Shown in pieces: positions 50,243-61,386 of a stretch of 64,000 nt of DNA (within the stretch, counting starts at the first letter, position 1; every line of letters starts with the position of its first letter). Made by a program: the position numbers and the translations under genes. Origin of the DNA: Bacillus spizizenii TU-B-10 (lineage in GTDB: Bacteria > Bacillota > Bacilli > Bacillales > Bacillaceae). The notes under the pieces are model-generated. The model saw only the letters and a list, made by a program, of their open reading frames with translations, was not told where the DNA came from and searched no databases. The stretch lies in contig NC_016047.1 of assembly GCF_000227465.1 (NCBI RefSeq), positions 2,770,857 to 2,834,856 on the forward strand. The letters run 5' to 3'.

Positions 50243-51027
50243 ATTCTCTCTTCCTCTCTTGACATGCTGCACATTAACTCAAGCATGCCATCTATTGTAA
50301 ATGTATCAGGCGTATGCGATGTGATGCCATACGTCAGCAGAGCGTCCCTTGTTAAAGGTCCGATGCTGATACAGACCGATCTGTTCGCCTGCCACTTTTT
50401 CAATTCTTCCCCCAAGACATGCATAAACGTATGTACGGTTGATGAACTCGTAAATGTCACATAGTCAAATGAATATTGGCCCGCAACCTTTTTCAGTGCC
50501 TCGATGCCATCTTCATCCGGAATCGTTTCGTAGACAACCCATTCTTTCACTTTAAATCCGAGCGGGACAAGCTCCTGTTTTATCACATCACGTGACAAAT
50601 TGCCTTTCACCACTGTAATCCGTTCCGCCAGTTCAGCATGCTGCTTAAGAGCCTCCGCCAACTGTTCAGCGATATAGTCCTTAGGCATCACATCAACCGA
50701 TACGTTATGCGTTTCCAAACGGCGAGCCGTTTTCTCACCGACAGCTGCAATTTTTTTATGCGCTGGAAGAATTAGCTGATTTTCCTTTAAATAAGAAAAA
50801 AAGAAGTCTGCTCCGTTCACACTTGTAAAAACAAGCCAGCCGGGGGCGGCAAGATCCTCTTTCACCTGTTTTGCAAGATTATTCGGCAAAGCGCGGCGAA
50901 ACGTAATCAAAGAGGTCAAAACCGCTTTTCCGCCAAGTGCCTCCACTTTTTGCTGAAACGATTTTGCCTGCGCCTTATTCCGGGTGACAAGCACTGTTTT
51001 TCCTTTCAGCGGAAAATCATTTTCCAT
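50239..51027 (-). CDS. hemD: Uroporphyrinogen-III synthase HemD
   Basis: A 262-residue enzyme that cyclises hydroxymethylbilane to uroporphyrinogen III. The two-domain alpha/beta layout, ending with [11 protein letters not shown] and IGPLT, fits the family, which is otherwise weakly conserved. Its start overlaps hemC by 11 bases. Confidence 0.95.
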   Translation of the reverse strand: MENDFPLKGKTVLVTRNKAQAKSFQQKVEALGGKAVLTSLITFRRALPNNLAKQVKEDLAAPGWLVFTSVNGADFFFSYLKENQLILPAHKKIAAVGEKTARRLETHNVSVDVMPKDYIAEQLAEALKQHAELAERITVVKGNLSRDVIKQELVPLGFKVKEWVVYETIPDEDGIEALKKVAGQYSFDYVTFTSSSTVHTFMHVLGEELKKWQANRSVCISIGPLTRDALLTYGITSHTPDTFTIDGMLELMCSMSREEERI

Positions 51028-51958
51028 CCTCATCAAGCTCCCGTTTTACACGATCAATTAATTCTTTGGCTCCTTTGTCAGTCATAAGAGCGGCACAGCG
51101 CTTTCCGACTTCCTCCGGATCGTTTCCGGTGACGGTTTCTTTAAAAATGATTTTGCCGTCAGGAGAAGCGACAAGCCCAGTCAATTCAATTTCATCCTGC
51201 TCGTTTAACACTGAGTAGCCTGCGATCGGAACCTGGCATCCGCCCTCCATCGCGTTTAAATAAGCACGTTCCGCCAACACAGTCCGTTTTGTATACTCAT
51301 CCGTAAACTGAGAAAACAACGCCAATAGCTCTTCATCCGATTCTCTGCACTCAATCGCCAGTGCTCCCTGGCCCACAGCAGGCAAACAGCGCTCAGGCTC
51401 TAGGAATTCGGTTACGATATCTTGCTTCCAGCCCATTCTGGAAAGGCCGGCAGCGGCTAAAATAATCGCGTCATAATCCTCAGTTTCCAGCTTTTGAAGT
51501 CTCGTGTCTATATTACCTCTAATCCATTTAATTGTAATGTCAGGGCGCTCAATTAAAAGCTGCGCACTTCTTCTTAAACTGCTTGTGCCGATGACAGCGC
51601 CTTCCTTCATTTCTGAAAGCTTTACACGATTCTTTGAAATAAGGGCATCACGTGGGTCTTCCCGTTCAGGAATACAGCCGATCACAAGGCCTTCAGGCAA
51701 AACAGCAGGCATGTCCTTCATGCTGTGCACCGCCATATCAATGTCTTCATTCAAAAGCGCTTGTTCAATCTCTTTGACAAACAGGCCTTTTCCTCCCACT
51801 TTTGAGAGCGTAACATCGACGATCCGGTCACCCTTTGTCACGATTTCTTTGATTTCAAAGGCAAATGAAGGATTGATTTCCTTCAGTTTTTGAATAACCC
51901 ATTTTGTTTGAGTCATAGCGAGTTTGCTCCGTCTGGAACCTACTTTTATTGTTCTCAT
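51017..51958 (-). CDS. hemC: Porphobilinogen deaminase HemC
   Basis: A 313-residue enzyme joining four porphobilinogens. [11 protein letters not shown] opens it, TSSLRR and [11 protein letters not shown] bind the substrate, and Cys in [11 protein letters not shown] carries the dipyrromethane cofactor. GGGAGG before the ATG at 51958 sets the start; 12 upstream codons are open but unlikely. Confidence 0.97.
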   Translation of the reverse strand: MRTIKVGSRRSKLAMTQTKWVIQKLKEINPSFAFEIKEIVTKGDRIVDVTLSKVGGKGLFVKEIEQALLNEDIDMAVHSMKDMPAVLPEGLVIGCIPEREDPRDALISKNRVKLSEMKEGAVIGTSSLRRSAQLLIERPDITIKWIRGNIDTRLQKLETEDYDAIILAAAGLSRMGWKQDIVTEFLEPERCLPAVGQGALAIECRESDEELLALFSQFTDEYTKRTVLAERAYLNAMEGGCQVPIAGYSVLNEQDEIELTGLVASPDGKIIFKETVTGNDPEEVGKRCAALMTDKGAKELIDRVKRELDEDGK

Positions 51959-51994
51959 CGTTTTCTTTCCTCCCGAATCTGCTTGGGACATCAT

Positions 51995-52825
51995 TTAACT
52001 GAACCAATGGAATTGCGACAGGCTTCCAAGCAGGAAATAATTGATCATCAGCACGAGAAAACAAGCCGTATTCCACAATGCTGCGACCTTTCCTTGCAGC
52101 TCTTTAATCAGCCTGATATAAAGATAATAGCTGTACAGCAGCAGGACGACAAACGAACCAAGCACTTTGGCGTCGAACCAATACAGCGTTTCTAATGATA
52201 CATACGCCCAAATAACGCCGAGAATCAAACTCAGCAACAGCATCGGGACTCCGATGACATTCAGAACATATGCCATATAATCAAGCTTAGACAAATCTTC
52301 TATTCTCAACAGCCATTTTCCCCACTTTTTCTTTTTCAGCAAATGATATTGAAACATATACAGGACAGAAAAAACGAAAGAAAGGGAAAAAGCGCCGTAT
52401 GAAAGAATTGCCATTGTAATATGAATCACCAAAAGCTCGGATACAAGCTGCCCGGAAAAAGCGGCAGACTGCTGCTCTGTCGGTGAAAATGTATGAATGG
52501 CGATCATAGAAAACCCTATTACATTTGTAAAAAACACAATAAAGTCAACTCGTAAAAGCTTTGTCAGTACAAGTGACAGCGTGACAAGCACCCAGGCATA
52601 AAAATAAAGCGCCTCCGTCACATTTAATACCGGAAACCGCCCCGTCACCCACATAAAATAGGCCAAATACACGGTTTGCAGAGTCCAGACAATAGAAAGC
52701 AACCAGAAGGCCATTTTTCCAGCCTTCCGGTTGTGTTGAAGAAAATCTATAAAATAAAAGAGTACACTTAATGCATAAATGACGATTGTTCCCTCATTAA
52801 GTCTTGCCATTGCAGTATCAATCAT
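51995..52825 (-). CDS. hemX: HemX, membrane protein of the hem operon
   Basis: A 276-residue protein with about eight membrane helices of the CcsA/CcmC-like cytochrome-assembly type. In B. subtilis HemX lowers the amount of HemA. A Trp-rich WxWxxAxYVS-like stretch is not fully present, so haem handling is uncertain. It sits between hemA and hemC. Confidence 0.93.
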   Translation of the reverse strand: MIDTAMARLNEGTIVIYALSVLFYFIDFLQHNRKAGKMAFWLLSIVWTLQTVYLAYFMWVTGRFPVLNVTEALYFYAWVLVTLSLVLTKLLRVDFIVFFTNVIGFSMIAIHTFSPTEQQSAAFSGQLVSELLVIHITMAILSYGAFSLSFVFSVLYMFQYHLLKKKKWGKWLLRIEDLSKLDYMAYVLNVIGVPMLLLSLILGVIWAYVSLETLYWFDAKVLGSFVVLLLYSYYLYIRLIKELQGKVAALWNTACFLVLMINYFLLGSLSQFHWFS

Positions 52826-52832
52826 TCAGCAT

Positions 52833-54200
52833 TCACTCACTTACAAGTGGGACAAAGCCCGCTTTTGATTCAGCCTTCTTAAAAGAATGGACCTTTTGGC
52901 TGCTTTCAACAGTTTTCATCATTTGACGGCCCGCAGCTTCTTCAATATCAAAAATCTGCATAAACAAGGCAAGCTTTTCTTCAGAATCAGCATCTGCCGC
53001 AAGCTCTTTCACCTTTAAGATCGGATCACGCAGCATTTGGTTAATGATACTTTTGGTGTGTTTGTTCAACAGTTTTTTCTCTCTTGTGCTTAAGTGAGGC
53101 AGCTTCCGCTCGATGCTGTCCATTGTTTCTGACTGGATCGCAAGTGCCTTTTCGCGCAATGCGGAAATAACCGGCACAACACCAAGTGTATTCAGCCATT
53201 GTTTGAACTCCACAATGGTTTCTTCAATTAACAGTTCAACTTTTTCAGCGGTTTCTCTCCGTTCTTTCATGTTCGCTTCTACAATGCCTTCGAGATCGTC
53301 GATATCATAAAGGAAAACACCTTCAAGATCATTTAGCGCAGGATCAAGGTCTCTAGGCACGGCAATGTCCACCATAAACAGCGGACGTCCCTTGCGAAGC
53401 TTATTCGCGTTTTCCATCATCTCTTTGGACACGACAAAATCACTTGCACCGGTTGAACTAATTAGGATATCGGCCTCCGCAAGCGCGCTTTCAAGCTGAT
53501 TCAAGCTTCTCGCTTCACCAGAGAAACGGTCTGCAAGCTCCTTCGCTTTCAAGTATGTTCGGTTAATGACAGTGACCTTGCCGATTCCCTGTCCGTGCAG
53601 GTTTTCCGCAGCAAGCTCGCCCATTTTTCCCGCACCGAGAATCAATATATGCTTGCTTGAAAGGTTTCCGAAGATTTTTTTAGCAAGTTCAACTGCTGCA
53701 TAGCTTACTGATACTGCATTTGAGCCAATGTCTGTTTCAGCATGAGTCCGTTTGCCCACTGTAACGGCCTGCTTAAACAGCTCATTAAAAATAGTCCCGA
53801 TCGTTTTTTCTTGCTGAGCTGTTTTAAAGCTGTCGCGCACCTGGCCGAGAATCTGCGTTTCACCAATCACCATAGAATCAAGTCCGCAGGCTACACGGAA
53901 TAAATGCTCAACAGCCGCATCGCTTTCATAAAATGTTAAAAACGGCGACAGTTCTTCTTTGCTTAATTGAAACCAATCAGCTAAAAACTTTTTTATATAA
54001 TAACGGCCGGTATGGAGCTGGTCGACTACCGCATAAATTTCAGTGCGATTGCATGTGGAAACGATGATGTTTTCAAGAATGCTTTTCTCTTCCTTCAGCT
54101 GCACCATCGCTTCTGCCAGCTCATTCGGCTGAAAGCTTACTTTTTCACGTATCTCAATAGGGGCGGATTTATAATCTACTCCCACAACAAGTATATGCAT
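52833..54200 (-). CDS. hemA: Glutamyl-tRNA reductase HemA
   Basis: A 455-residue enzyme, first committed step of tetrapyrrole synthesis. The catalytic Cys is residue 50 in [10 protein letters not shown], the NADPH-binding loop is [12 protein letters not shown] near 187, and the C-terminal dimerisation helices are complete. The ATG at 54200 follows GGGGGTG; a 15-codon extension upstream is unlikely. Expression is under PerR, whose site lies upstream. Confidence 0.97.
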   Translation of the reverse strand: MHILVVGVDYKSAPIEIREKVSFQPNELAEAMVQLKEEKSILENIIVSTCNRTEIYAVVDQLHTGRYYIKKFLADWFQLSKEELSPFLTFYESDAAVEHLFRVACGLDSMVIGETQILGQVRDSFKTAQQEKTIGTIFNELFKQAVTVGKRTHAETDIGSNAVSVSYAAVELAKKIFGNLSSKHILILGAGKMGELAAENLHGQGIGKVTVINRTYLKAKELADRFSGEARSLNQLESALAEADILISSTGASDFVVSKEMMENANKLRKGRPLFMVDIAVPRDLDPALNDLEGVFLYDIDDLEGIVEANMKERRETAEKVELLIEETIVEFKQWLNTLGVVPVISALREKALAIQSETMDSIERKLPHLSTREKKLLNKHTKSIINQMLRDPILKVKELAADADSEEKLALFMQIFDIEEAAGRQMMKTVESSQKVHSFKKAESKAGFVPLVSE

Positions 54201-54265
54201 CGCTTTAATTACACCCCCAACACCCAATCTTTTATTTATAATCATTCTAACATAGAACTCATTAT

Positions 54266-54280
54266 TTATAATAATTATAA
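54266..54280 (-). promoter_or_regulatory. PerR box of the hemA operon
   Basis: TTATAATTATTATAA on the minus strand is a perfect 7-1-7 PerR site. The TATAAT inside it may also be the -10 element. PerR control of hemA is established in B. subtilis. Confidence 0.85.
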
Positions 54281-54430
54281 CATAGTTTCTTTCACAAAAT
54301 GTGAACAGATTTTAAAATTCTTATGCTATATTAGAAAAAGCTTCACGGAAAAGAAGCATTCCTATTGACAATACCAAAAACAGCAGAAATTTACTACACG
54401 TCAGCTCTAAAAAACAAGAAGGTGATATGC

Positions 54431-54928
54431 ATGAAACAAAAATCAATTTTATTCCCTTGTCTGCTGCTTGCCGCTTCTGTATATGCATGGCTTGAAAGCG
54501 GCCAAGCCGAACTGTTTTCAGGGCAGGGTCAATGGCCTGTTCTCCTCATGCTGTTAGGCGCAGCCTTTGTATATCAAGGAAAAAAAGAAGCCGTTACACC
54601 ACACTTCTTTATCGGTTTGCTTCTTTTCGGGATCGGCTTGCACTTTTTCGCCAAGCCGAAATGGCCATGGTGGCCGGATGATTTTGAAATGCTCGTATTT
54701 ATCATCGGCTTCTCGCTCTTGGTGTCAACCGTTCAGAAAAAAGAATATGTATATGAAGCTGTATCAATGATTTGTTTTTCCCTGTTTTTGTACTTTTTCA
54801 AACAAATTATGGCATGGCTAGAATCTGCTCATATTCCGACAGCGCTTCTGAAAGAGTATTGGCCGTTTGTCTTTATTGGAATCAGTTTATTGTTATTATT
54901 GATAAAACGGAAAAAATCTATACGATAA
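54431..54928 (+). CDS. ysxD: Membrane protein YsxD
   Basis: A 165-residue protein with five membrane segments and a Trp-rich loop near KWPWWPDD. I recognise it as YsxD of B. subtilis; function is unknown. AAGAAGGTGA precedes the ATG at 54431. Divergent from hemA and convergent with ysxC. Confidence 0.8.
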   Translation: MKQKSILFPCLLLAASVYAWLESGQAELFSGQGQWPVLLMLLGAAFVYQGKKEAVTPHFFIGLLLFGIGLHFFAKPKWPWWPDDFEMLVFIIGFSLLVSTVQKKEYVYEAVSMICFSLFLYFFKQIMAWLESAHIPTALLKEYWPFVFIGISLLLLLIKRKKSIR

Positions 54929-54930
54929 AT

Positions 54931-54961
54931 AAAACCGGCAGAGAGTTTTCTCTACCGGTTT
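54931..54961. terminator. Bidirectional terminator between ysxD and ysxC
   Basis: AAACCGGCAGAGA pairs with TCTCTACCGGTTT with one mismatch, flanked by A and T runs. Confidence 0.85.
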
Positions 54962-55539
54962 ATCATTTTTTTGATCGCTCCCCAAGCTTCGTCTTTCCCC
55001 TTTTTCGTTTCTGAGGAGAAGAGAATCAGCTCGTCTTCCGGATCAATATTTAGTGTCTGTCGGACAACCTTCGCGTGTTTGTCCCATTTTCCTTTCGGGA
55101 TCTTATCTGCCTTTGTAGCGATAATAATAACAGGAATGCCGTAATACTTTAAGAATTCATACATCTGCACATCATCATTAGACGGCGCATGCCGCAAATC
55201 AACGATCTGCACTACTGCTTTCAATTCCTCGCGTGTCGTGATGTAGGTTTCAATCATTCTGCCCCAAGCTTCACGCTCGGATTTTGACACTTTGGCAAAA
55301 CCGTAACCCGGTACATCCACAAAATGCAGCTCATCATTGATAATGTAGAAATTGAGCGTTTGTGTTTTTCCCGGTTTAGATGATGTTCTCGCAAGATTTT
55401 TGCGATTGATTAATGAATTGATAAAAGACGATTTTCCCACGTTCGATCTTCCGGCCAGTGCAATTTCTGGAAGCCCGCCCTCAGGGTACTGTTCCGGCTT
55501 AACTGCACTGATCACGATTTCTGACTTTGTGACTTTCAT
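54952..55539 (-). CDS. ysxC: Ribosome-assembly GTPase YsxC (EngB)
   Basis: A 195-residue essential GTPase for 50S assembly. G1 [12 protein letters not shown] is near residue 30, G3 DVPGYGFA, and G4 TKADKIP follow. It overlaps the end of lonA by 4 bases, so the two are coupled. Confidence 0.97.
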   Translation of the reverse strand: MKVTKSEIVISAVKPEQYPEGGLPEIALAGRSNVGKSSFINSLINRKNLARTSSKPGKTQTLNFYIINDELHFVDVPGYGFAKVSKSEREAWGRMIETYITTREELKAVVQIVDLRHAPSNDDVQMYEFLKYYGIPVIIIATKADKIPKGKWDKHAKVVRQTLNIDPEDELILFSSETKKGKDEAWGAIKKMINR

Positions 55540-57860
55540 TTCTTCTCTCCTACTAAGGCATGTTCCAAAACTTCGTCTAAGTGGGACGCCAATATAAATG
55601 TGAGCCCCTCTCTGACGCTTTCAGGAATATCCTCTATATCTTTTTCATTCTCTTTAGGCGCAATAATGGTCGTTAATCCCGCTCTATGTGCGCCAAGCGC
55701 TTTTTCCTTCAATCCGCCGATCGGCAGCACGCGCCCGCGAAGCGTAATTTCCCCAGTCATGCCGACTTCACGCGAAACGGCACGTCCCGTTAAAGCAGAA
55801 ACAAGCGCTGTCGCCATCGTAATACCGGCTGACGGACCATCTTTAGGCACCGCACCCTCAGGTACATGTATATGAATATCATACTTCTCATGAAAGTCAG
55901 GTTCAATGCCAAGTTCTTCTGTTTTTGAACGCACATAGCTGAATGCAGCCTGAGCTGACTCTCTCATGACATCTCCAAGCTTTCCTGTCAGGATCAATTT
56001 CCCTTTCCCTGGAGATAGAGATACTTCAATCGACAGCGTATCTCCGCCGACGGTTGTATAGGCAAGCCCTGTAACTACACCAACCTGATCTTCTGTTTCA
56101 GCTTGTCCGTACCTGAAAATGCGTTTTCCGATAAAGTCCTGAAGATTCTTCTCAGTGACCGTAATCCGTTTTCGCTCTTCAGCAACAATGGCTTTTGCAG
56201 CCTTACGGCAAATCGTGGCAAGCTGGCGTTCAAGGCTTCTCACACCCGCTTCTCTCGTATAGTAGCGGATAATATCAAGAATCGCCTGGTCACGCAGCTG
56301 CAGGTTGCTTTTCTTCAGCCCGTGTTCCTTGATCTGCTTTGGAAGCAGGTGGTCTTTCACGATTTCGAGTTTTTCTACTTCTGTGTAGCCCGCAATATTA
56401 ATAATCTCCATTCTGTCTCTTAGCGGACCCGGGATCGTGGCCAAATTGTTTGCTGTTGCAATAAACAGCACTTTTGATAAATCAAAGGTTTCTTCAATAT
56501 AGTGATCACTGAAGGTGCTGTTTTGCTCTGGATCAAGCACTTCAAGCATAGCAGATGACGGGTCGCCTCTGAAATCAGATGACATTTTGTCAATTTCATC
56601 TAATAAAAAGACAGGATTTAGCTTGCCGGCTTTTTTCATCCCTTGAATAATGCGTCCAGGCATTGCTCCAACATAGGTCCGTCTGTGTCCGCGGATCTCT
56701 GATTCGTCACGCACTCCGCCGAGTGAGATTCTGACGAATTCCCGTCCCATGCTTTTTGCAATTGATTTGGCTAAAGACGTTTTTCCGACACCTGGAGGTC
56801 CTGCCAAGCAGAGAATCGGGCCTTTCAGGGATTTTGTCAGCTGCTGGACAGCCAAATATTCTAAGATACGTTCTTTCACTTTTTCAAGTCCGTGATGCTC
56901 TTCATCTAAGAGACGTCCTGCCTCTTTCAAATCAAGCTTATCATCTGTCTCATCCGTCCACGGAAGAGCGATCAGCCAGTCAATATAGTTGCGTATCACA
57001 GAGCTTTCCGCAGAACTTGACGGAATTTTTTCGTATCTGTTCAATTCCTTAAGCGCGGTTTCCTTCACATGGTCAGGCATGCCTGCTTCTTCAATTTTTT
57101 CCGTCAGCGTCTGAACTTCGCCTGTTTTACCTTCTTTATCGCCAAGCTCTTTTTGAATCGCCTTCATTTGTTCACGCAAGTAGTATTCCTTCTGCGTACG
57201 CTCCATCGAACGTTTGACGCGCTGGCCGATTTTTTTCTCGATCTCCAGCACTTCTTTTTCATTATTGATAAAATCAATGACCTTGTTCAGTCTGTCTTTG
57301 ACGTCAGCCGTTTCTAAAATATCCTGCTTATCCTTTAGCTTAAGGGGTAGGTGAGAAGCAACGATGTCTGCCATTCTCCCTGGCTCTTCGATATCAGTAA
57401 CCGCGGCGTAAGTTTCAGCCGAGATTTTTTTGGAAATTTTTATGTACTGATCAAAGTGGTCTAACAAAGTCCGCATCAATGCTTCGTCTTCTGTATCTTT
57501 TGAATCATCTTCATGAATCAGCTGAATGTCGACCGACGTGTAATCCTCATGCTCATTGTATTTGACGATTTGGGCACGCTTGAGGCCCTCAACCAACACA
57601 CGAATCGTACCGTTCGGAAGCTTCAGCATTTGCTTAATTTTTGTATAGGTGCCGACAGTAAAAATCTCATCTTCACCTGGTTCGTCTATCGAAATATCCT
57701 GCTGAGTGGCTAAAAATATCATATGGTCATGCATCATTGCCTGTTCAAGGGCCTGAACCGACTTGTCACGTCCTACATCTAAATGCAAAACCATCGTCGG
57801 GTACACCAATAAACCTCTTAAAGGGAGGAGCGGGATGCTGCGTTTTAATTCTTCTGCCAT
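55536..57860 (-). CDS. lonA: ATP-dependent protease LonA
   Basis: A 774-residue Lon with N-terminal substrate domain (1-200), coiled coil, AAA+ module (Walker A GPPGVGKT near 356) and Ser-Lys protease domain (catalytic Ser in KDGPSAGIT near 677, Lys about 43 residues later). It degrades damaged proteins and regulators such as SwrA. It comes before ysxC and after the separate lonB unit. Confidence 0.97.
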   Translation of the reverse strand: MAEELKRSIPLLPLRGLLVYPTMVLHLDVGRDKSVQALEQAMMHDHMIFLATQQDISIDEPGEDEIFTVGTYTKIKQMLKLPNGTIRVLVEGLKRAQIVKYNEHEDYTSVDIQLIHEDDSKDTEDEALMRTLLDHFDQYIKISKKISAETYAAVTDIEEPGRMADIVASHLPLKLKDKQDILETADVKDRLNKVIDFINNEKEVLEIEKKIGQRVKRSMERTQKEYYLREQMKAIQKELGDKEGKTGEVQTLTEKIEEAGMPDHVKETALKELNRYEKIPSSSAESSVIRNYIDWLIALPWTDETDDKLDLKEAGRLLDEEHHGLEKVKERILEYLAVQQLTKSLKGPILCLAGPPGVGKTSLAKSIAKSMGREFVRISLGGVRDESEIRGHRRTYVGAMPGRIIQGMKKAGKLNPVFLLDEIDKMSSDFRGDPSSAMLEVLDPEQNSTFSDHYIEETFDLSKVLFIATANNLATIPGPLRDRMEIINIAGYTEVEKLEIVKDHLLPKQIKEHGLKKSNLQLRDQAILDIIRYYTREAGVRSLERQLATICRKAAKAIVAEERKRITVTEKNLQDFIGKRIFRYGQAETEDQVGVVTGLAYTTVGGDTLSIEVSLSPGKGKLILTGKLGDVMRESAQAAFSYVRSKTEELGIEPDFHEKYDIHIHVPEGAVPKDGPSAGITMATALVSALTGRAVSREVGMTGEITLRGRVLPIGGLKEKALGAHRAGLTTIIAPKENEKDIEDIPESVREGLTFILASHLDEVLEHALVGEKK

Positions 57861-57896
57861 GTGACTGACACCTCCGTGACTTTAGTATGAACCATT

Positions 57897-57924
57897 ATAA
57901 TACAACTTTTTCATCCTTGTACAA
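57897..57924 (-). promoter_or_regulatory. Candidate sigma-A promoter of lonA
   Basis: On the minus strand TTGTAC (57919-57924), 16 bp, TATTAT (57897-57902); an overlapping TATAAT is an alternative -10. No CtsR or CIRCE site is visible. Confidence 0.5.
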
Positions 57925-58013
57925 TAAACGGCATGGTTCCATTTTCTATAAAACAGTCTCCTCGTAGTATACCCTTTCTTTCTGATATGAAAAAGGAAAA
58001 GATGTCCTTCATG

Positions 58014-58042
58014 AAAAAAACCCTATTATAAAAATAGGGTTT
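58014..58042 (-). terminator. Terminator after lonB
   Basis: AAACCCTAT and ATAGGGTTT with T run on the minus strand; it overlaps the lonB stop codon. Confidence 0.85.
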
Positions 58043-59699
58043 AAACGGATTCTTTATTGATTTCAATATTAAACGGTTTTTGTTCTGTTGGCGGATTCAC
58101 TAAAATTTCATCAAGTACTTCCTGGAACGTCTTCACTGCAATAATTGTGATTCCGTCAATTTGCTTTAAGATCGACTGCTGATTTTCATGTGGGATAATC
58201 ACTTTTTTCGCACCGGACTGCTTGGCAGCTTTTATTTTCGGAATGACGCCTCCAATGGGCTTCACAAGACCATTCAGGCTGATTTCGCCCGTCATAGCAA
58301 CGGTATTGTCAATTGGGATTTTGTGAATCGCCGAGAAAATTCCCGCTGCCATCGCGATGCCTGCCGACGGTCCGTCAATCGGAATCCCTCCTGGGAAATT
58401 GATGTGAATATCATAATCAGACGGGTTCATTCCCATTGTCCGGAGCACGGTTAACACGTTTTCAACCGAACCCTTCGCCATGCTTTTTCGCCGGATTGAT
58501 TTTGATTGGCTGCCGATGCTTTCTTCTTCAGCTATTCCTGTGATATTAATTGATCCTTTATCCTGAGCCGCGGTTACGCTCACTTCGATTTCCAGAAGCG
58601 ATCCGCTGTTAGGTCCATATACTGCAAGCCCATTTACAATGCCGACTTGCGGTTCGGCGCCGATTTTCTGCTCGTGCTTCGGAGTAAGCTGGCTGGAATG
58701 GATAACCCATTCAATATCTTCAATCGTAATGTCTTTCCGATTCTCCGTCACGGCCATCCCTGCGGCGATTTGAATCATGTTAACGGCTTCGCGCCCGTTC
58801 CGCGTATAGCTGGTCAGCAGGTCCAGACTCTCGTCAGAAATGTTTTTTTCAATTTTATCCACTGCTGTTTTGGCAACTGTTTTCAGCTCATCCTTTTCAA
58901 GCTCGCGGAAAAACACCTCTAAACAGCGGGATCGGATAGCTGGCGGAATTTCGTTCGGCATTCTTGTCGTCGCGCCAATCAGGCGAAAATCTGCCGGCAG
59001 CCCATTTTGAAAAATATCGTGAATATGATTCGGGATTTGTGTGTTTTCCTCGCTGTAATACGCACTGTCTAAAAAGACTTTTCTGTCCTCAAGGACCTTC
59101 AGCATTTTATTCATTTGAATAGGATGCAGCTCCCCTATTTCATCAATAAACAGCACACCGCCGTGGGCATGGGTAACAGCTCCCTGCTTCGGCTGCGGAA
59201 TCCCCGCCTGTCCCATTGCTCCGGCCCCTTGGTATATGGGGTCATGGACAGAGCCGATGAGCGGATCGGCAATTCCTCTTTCATCAAAACGCGCTGTTGT
59301 CGCATCGAGTTCCACAAAAACAGCCTGCTCTTTAAACGGCGATTGTTTATGTTTTTTCGCTTCTTCTAACACAAGCCGTGCAGCAGCTGTTTTTCCGACA
59401 CCCGGAGGTCCATAGACAATGACATGCTGAGGATTCGGCCCGCATAAAGCCGCCTTTAAAGCTTTAATGCCATCTTCCTGTCCGACGATATCTTGAAAGC
59501 TTTTGGGGCGGACCTTTTCAGATAATGGCTCGGACAAGCTGATAGCGCGCATTTTCCGAAGCTGCTCCATTTCCTTCTTTGATTCCTTATCTATCGTGAC
59601 CTTTTGTGTCCTTTGATTTTTAAGCAAATTCCAAAAATACAAACCAATGATGATCCCAAAAAACAGCTGAATAAATAACGCGATCCCTGTCCAACTCAT
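58041..59699 (-). CDS. lonB: Forespore Lon-like protease LonB
   Basis: A 552-residue membrane-anchored Lon: N-terminal helix (5-24), AAA+ module (Walker [11 protein letters not shown] near 97) and protease domain (Ser in IDGPSAGIA near 445). It lacks the LonA substrate domain. It acts in the forespore during sporulation. Its sigma-F-like promoter and own terminator separate it from lonA and clpX. Confidence 0.95.
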   Translation of the reverse strand: MSWTGIALFIQLFFGIIIGLYFWNLLKNQRTQKVTIDKESKKEMEQLRKMRAISLSEPLSEKVRPKSFQDIVGQEDGIKALKAALCGPNPQHVIVYGPPGVGKTAAARLVLEEAKKHKQSPFKEQAVFVELDATTARFDERGIADPLIGSVHDPIYQGAGAMGQAGIPQPKQGAVTHAHGGVLFIDEIGELHPIQMNKMLKVLEDRKVFLDSAYYSEENTQIPNHIHDIFQNGLPADFRLIGATTRMPNEIPPAIRSRCLEVFFRELEKDELKTVAKTAVDKIEKNISDESLDLLTSYTRNGREAVNMIQIAAGMAVTENRKDITIEDIEWVIHSSQLTPKHEQKIGAEPQVGIVNGLAVYGPNSGSLLEIEVSVTAAQDKGSINITGIAEEESIGSQSKSIRRKSMAKGSVENVLTVLRTMGMNPSDYDIHINFPGGIPIDGPSAGIAMAAGIFSAIHKIPIDNTVAMTGEISLNGLVKPIGGVIPKIKAAKQSGAKKVIIPHENQQSILKQIDGITIIAVKTFQEVLDEILVNPPTEQKPFNIEINKESV

Positions 59700-59752
59700 G
59701 ATGGTCCCTCCTGAAAAACAATTTATGTATCCAATTCATTCCTCTGATTGCT

Positions 59753-59781
59753 AGTATCTCCCACAGAAGGCGGGAATAAAC
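59753..59781 (-). promoter_or_regulatory. Sigma-F promoter of lonB
   Basis: On the minus strand GTTTA (59777-59781), 15 bp, then GGAGATACT (59753-59761), which fits the sigma-F -10 GGNNANANT completely. Forespore expression of lonB is known. Confidence 0.65.
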
Positions 59782-59806
59782 GTTTTTCCAGAAGAGATTG
59801 CATGAC

Positions 59807-59841
59807 AAAAAAACCTCCTGAATGTCACCATTCAGGAGGTT
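59807..59841 (-). terminator. Terminator after clpX
   Basis: AACCTCCTGAATG pairs fully with CATTCAGGAGGTT, then seven T residues on the minus strand. Confidence 0.93.
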
Positions 59842-59852
59842 CGTGCTTATCT

Positions 59853-61115
59853 TTATGCAGATGTTTTATCTTGGCTTACCTCAGTGCCGTCTTTTAATAA
59901 GAGGCGAGGCGGCTCTCCATGTGTCACAGTTGCCCCAGTAATCACACATTTTTCAATGTCATCACGAGAAGGCAGCTCAAACATCACATCAAGCATGATA
60001 CCTTCAATGATAGAACGGAGTCCACGTGCTCCAGTCTTGCGTTCAATTGCTTTTTTAGCAATTTCAGAAAGCGCTTCTTCTTCAAACTCAAGCTCTACAT
60101 TGTCAAGCTCAAGCATTTTCTTGAATTGCTTAACAAGAGCGTTTTTCGGTTTTGTTAAGATCGCAACCAACGCTTCTTCGTCAAGCTTTTCAAGACTTGC
60201 AATAACAGGAAGACGTCCGATAAATTCAGGAATTAACCCGAAGCGGAGCAAGTCTTCAGGAAGCACTTTTGAGAGAAGATCTTCTTTCTCAAGATCAGCA
60301 GCTTTATTGTCCCCACCGAATCCAATCACTTTTTGGCCTAAACGGCGTTTGATGATTTGTTCGATACCATCGAAAGCACCGCCGCAAATGAACAAAATAT
60401 TTGTTGTGTCAATTTGAATGAATTCTTGATGAGGATGCTTACGTCCTCCTTGAGGCGGCACGCTTGCCACTGTACCCTCAAGAATTTTAAGCAATGCCTG
60501 CTGTACACCTTCACCTGACACGTCACGTGTAATAGACGGGTTTTCTGATTTTCTTGCCACTTTATCGATTTCATCGATATAGATAATGCCTTTTTCTGCT
60601 TTTTCCACATCATAATCAGCAGCTTGAATGAGCTTCAAGAGAATATTCTCTACATCTTCACCCACGTATCCAGCTTCAGTCAAAGACGTAGCGTCCGCAA
60701 TCGCAAACGGCACATTTAAAATGCGAGCCAATGTTTGAGCCAGAAGGGTTTTACCGCTTCCTGTAGGGCCGATTAATGAAATGTTACTTTTCGAAAGCTC
60801 AACATCATCAACCTTGCTGTTGGAATTAATGCGCTTATAGTGGTTATACACAGCAACAGCGAGTGATTTCTTCGCCTGATCCTGGCCGATGACATATTCA
60901 TTCAGAATTTCGCGGATTTCCTGAGGCTTCGGTACGTCTTTAAATTCTACTTCTTCTTCTGTTCCGAGTTCTTCCTCTACAATTTCAGTGCAGAGTTCGA
61001 TACATTCGTCACATATATATACACCAGGTCCAGCTACAAGCTTACGAACCTGATCTTGTGTTTTTCCACAGAACGAGCATTTTAATTGTCCTTTTTCCTC
61101 GTTAAATTTAAACAT
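59853..61115 (-). CDS. clpX: ClpX, unfoldase of the ClpXP protease
   Basis: A 420-residue AAA+ unfoldase. The zinc-binding domain uses CSFC and CDEC (13-40), Walker A is GPTGSGKT near 117, GYVG is the substrate pore loop, and VIGFGG is the ClpP-docking loop. The ATG at 61115 follows AAGGGGTG; the 35-codon upstream extension includes the promoter region. Directly after tig. Confidence 0.97.
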   Translation of the reverse strand: MFKFNEEKGQLKCSFCGKTQDQVRKLVAGPGVYICDECIELCTEIVEEELGTEEEVEFKDVPKPQEIREILNEYVIGQDQAKKSLAVAVYNHYKRINSNSKVDDVELSKSNISLIGPTGSGKTLLAQTLARILNVPFAIADATSLTEAGYVGEDVENILLKLIQAADYDVEKAEKGIIYIDEIDKVARKSENPSITRDVSGEGVQQALLKILEGTVASVPPQGGRKHPHQEFIQIDTTNILFICGGAFDGIEQIIKRRLGQKVIGFGGDNKAADLEKEDLLSKVLPEDLLRFGLIPEFIGRLPVIASLEKLDEEALVAILTKPKNALVKQFKKMLELDNVELEFEEEALSEIAKKAIERKTGARGLRSIIEGIMLDVMFELPSRDDIEKCVITGATVTHGEPPRLLLKDGTEVSQDKTSA

Positions 61116-61329
61116 TCTTTCACCCCTTAATCTTGTCTCACTTTTTCTTTTACCGGCAGAGCAAAAGAAAATGATTCTTGAAACGAACGAGTATGTATTG
61201 CATTTTACCATACTTTCCAAAAAGACGGTAACAATGTGTTTCTGACTTGCACATTCTATATGTATGACAAAAAACAGCCCTGCATTAATTATCTTGCCCC
61301 AAGAAAAAGAGATAAATCATAATTGTACA

Positions 61330-61357
61330 AAACAAGGCACGAATCATTCGCGCCCTG
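61330..61357 (-). terminator. Terminator after tig
   Basis: GGCGCGAAT and ATTCGTGCC form an imperfect stem followed by TTGTTTTG on the minus strand. Confidence 0.65.
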
Positions 61358-61386
61358 TTTTATTATTACTATTATTATGCACCATA

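Noticed and set aside
55536..59699. lonA and lonB as a recent duplication
   Set aside because: Both are known, diverged Bacillus genes with different domain content and promoters.
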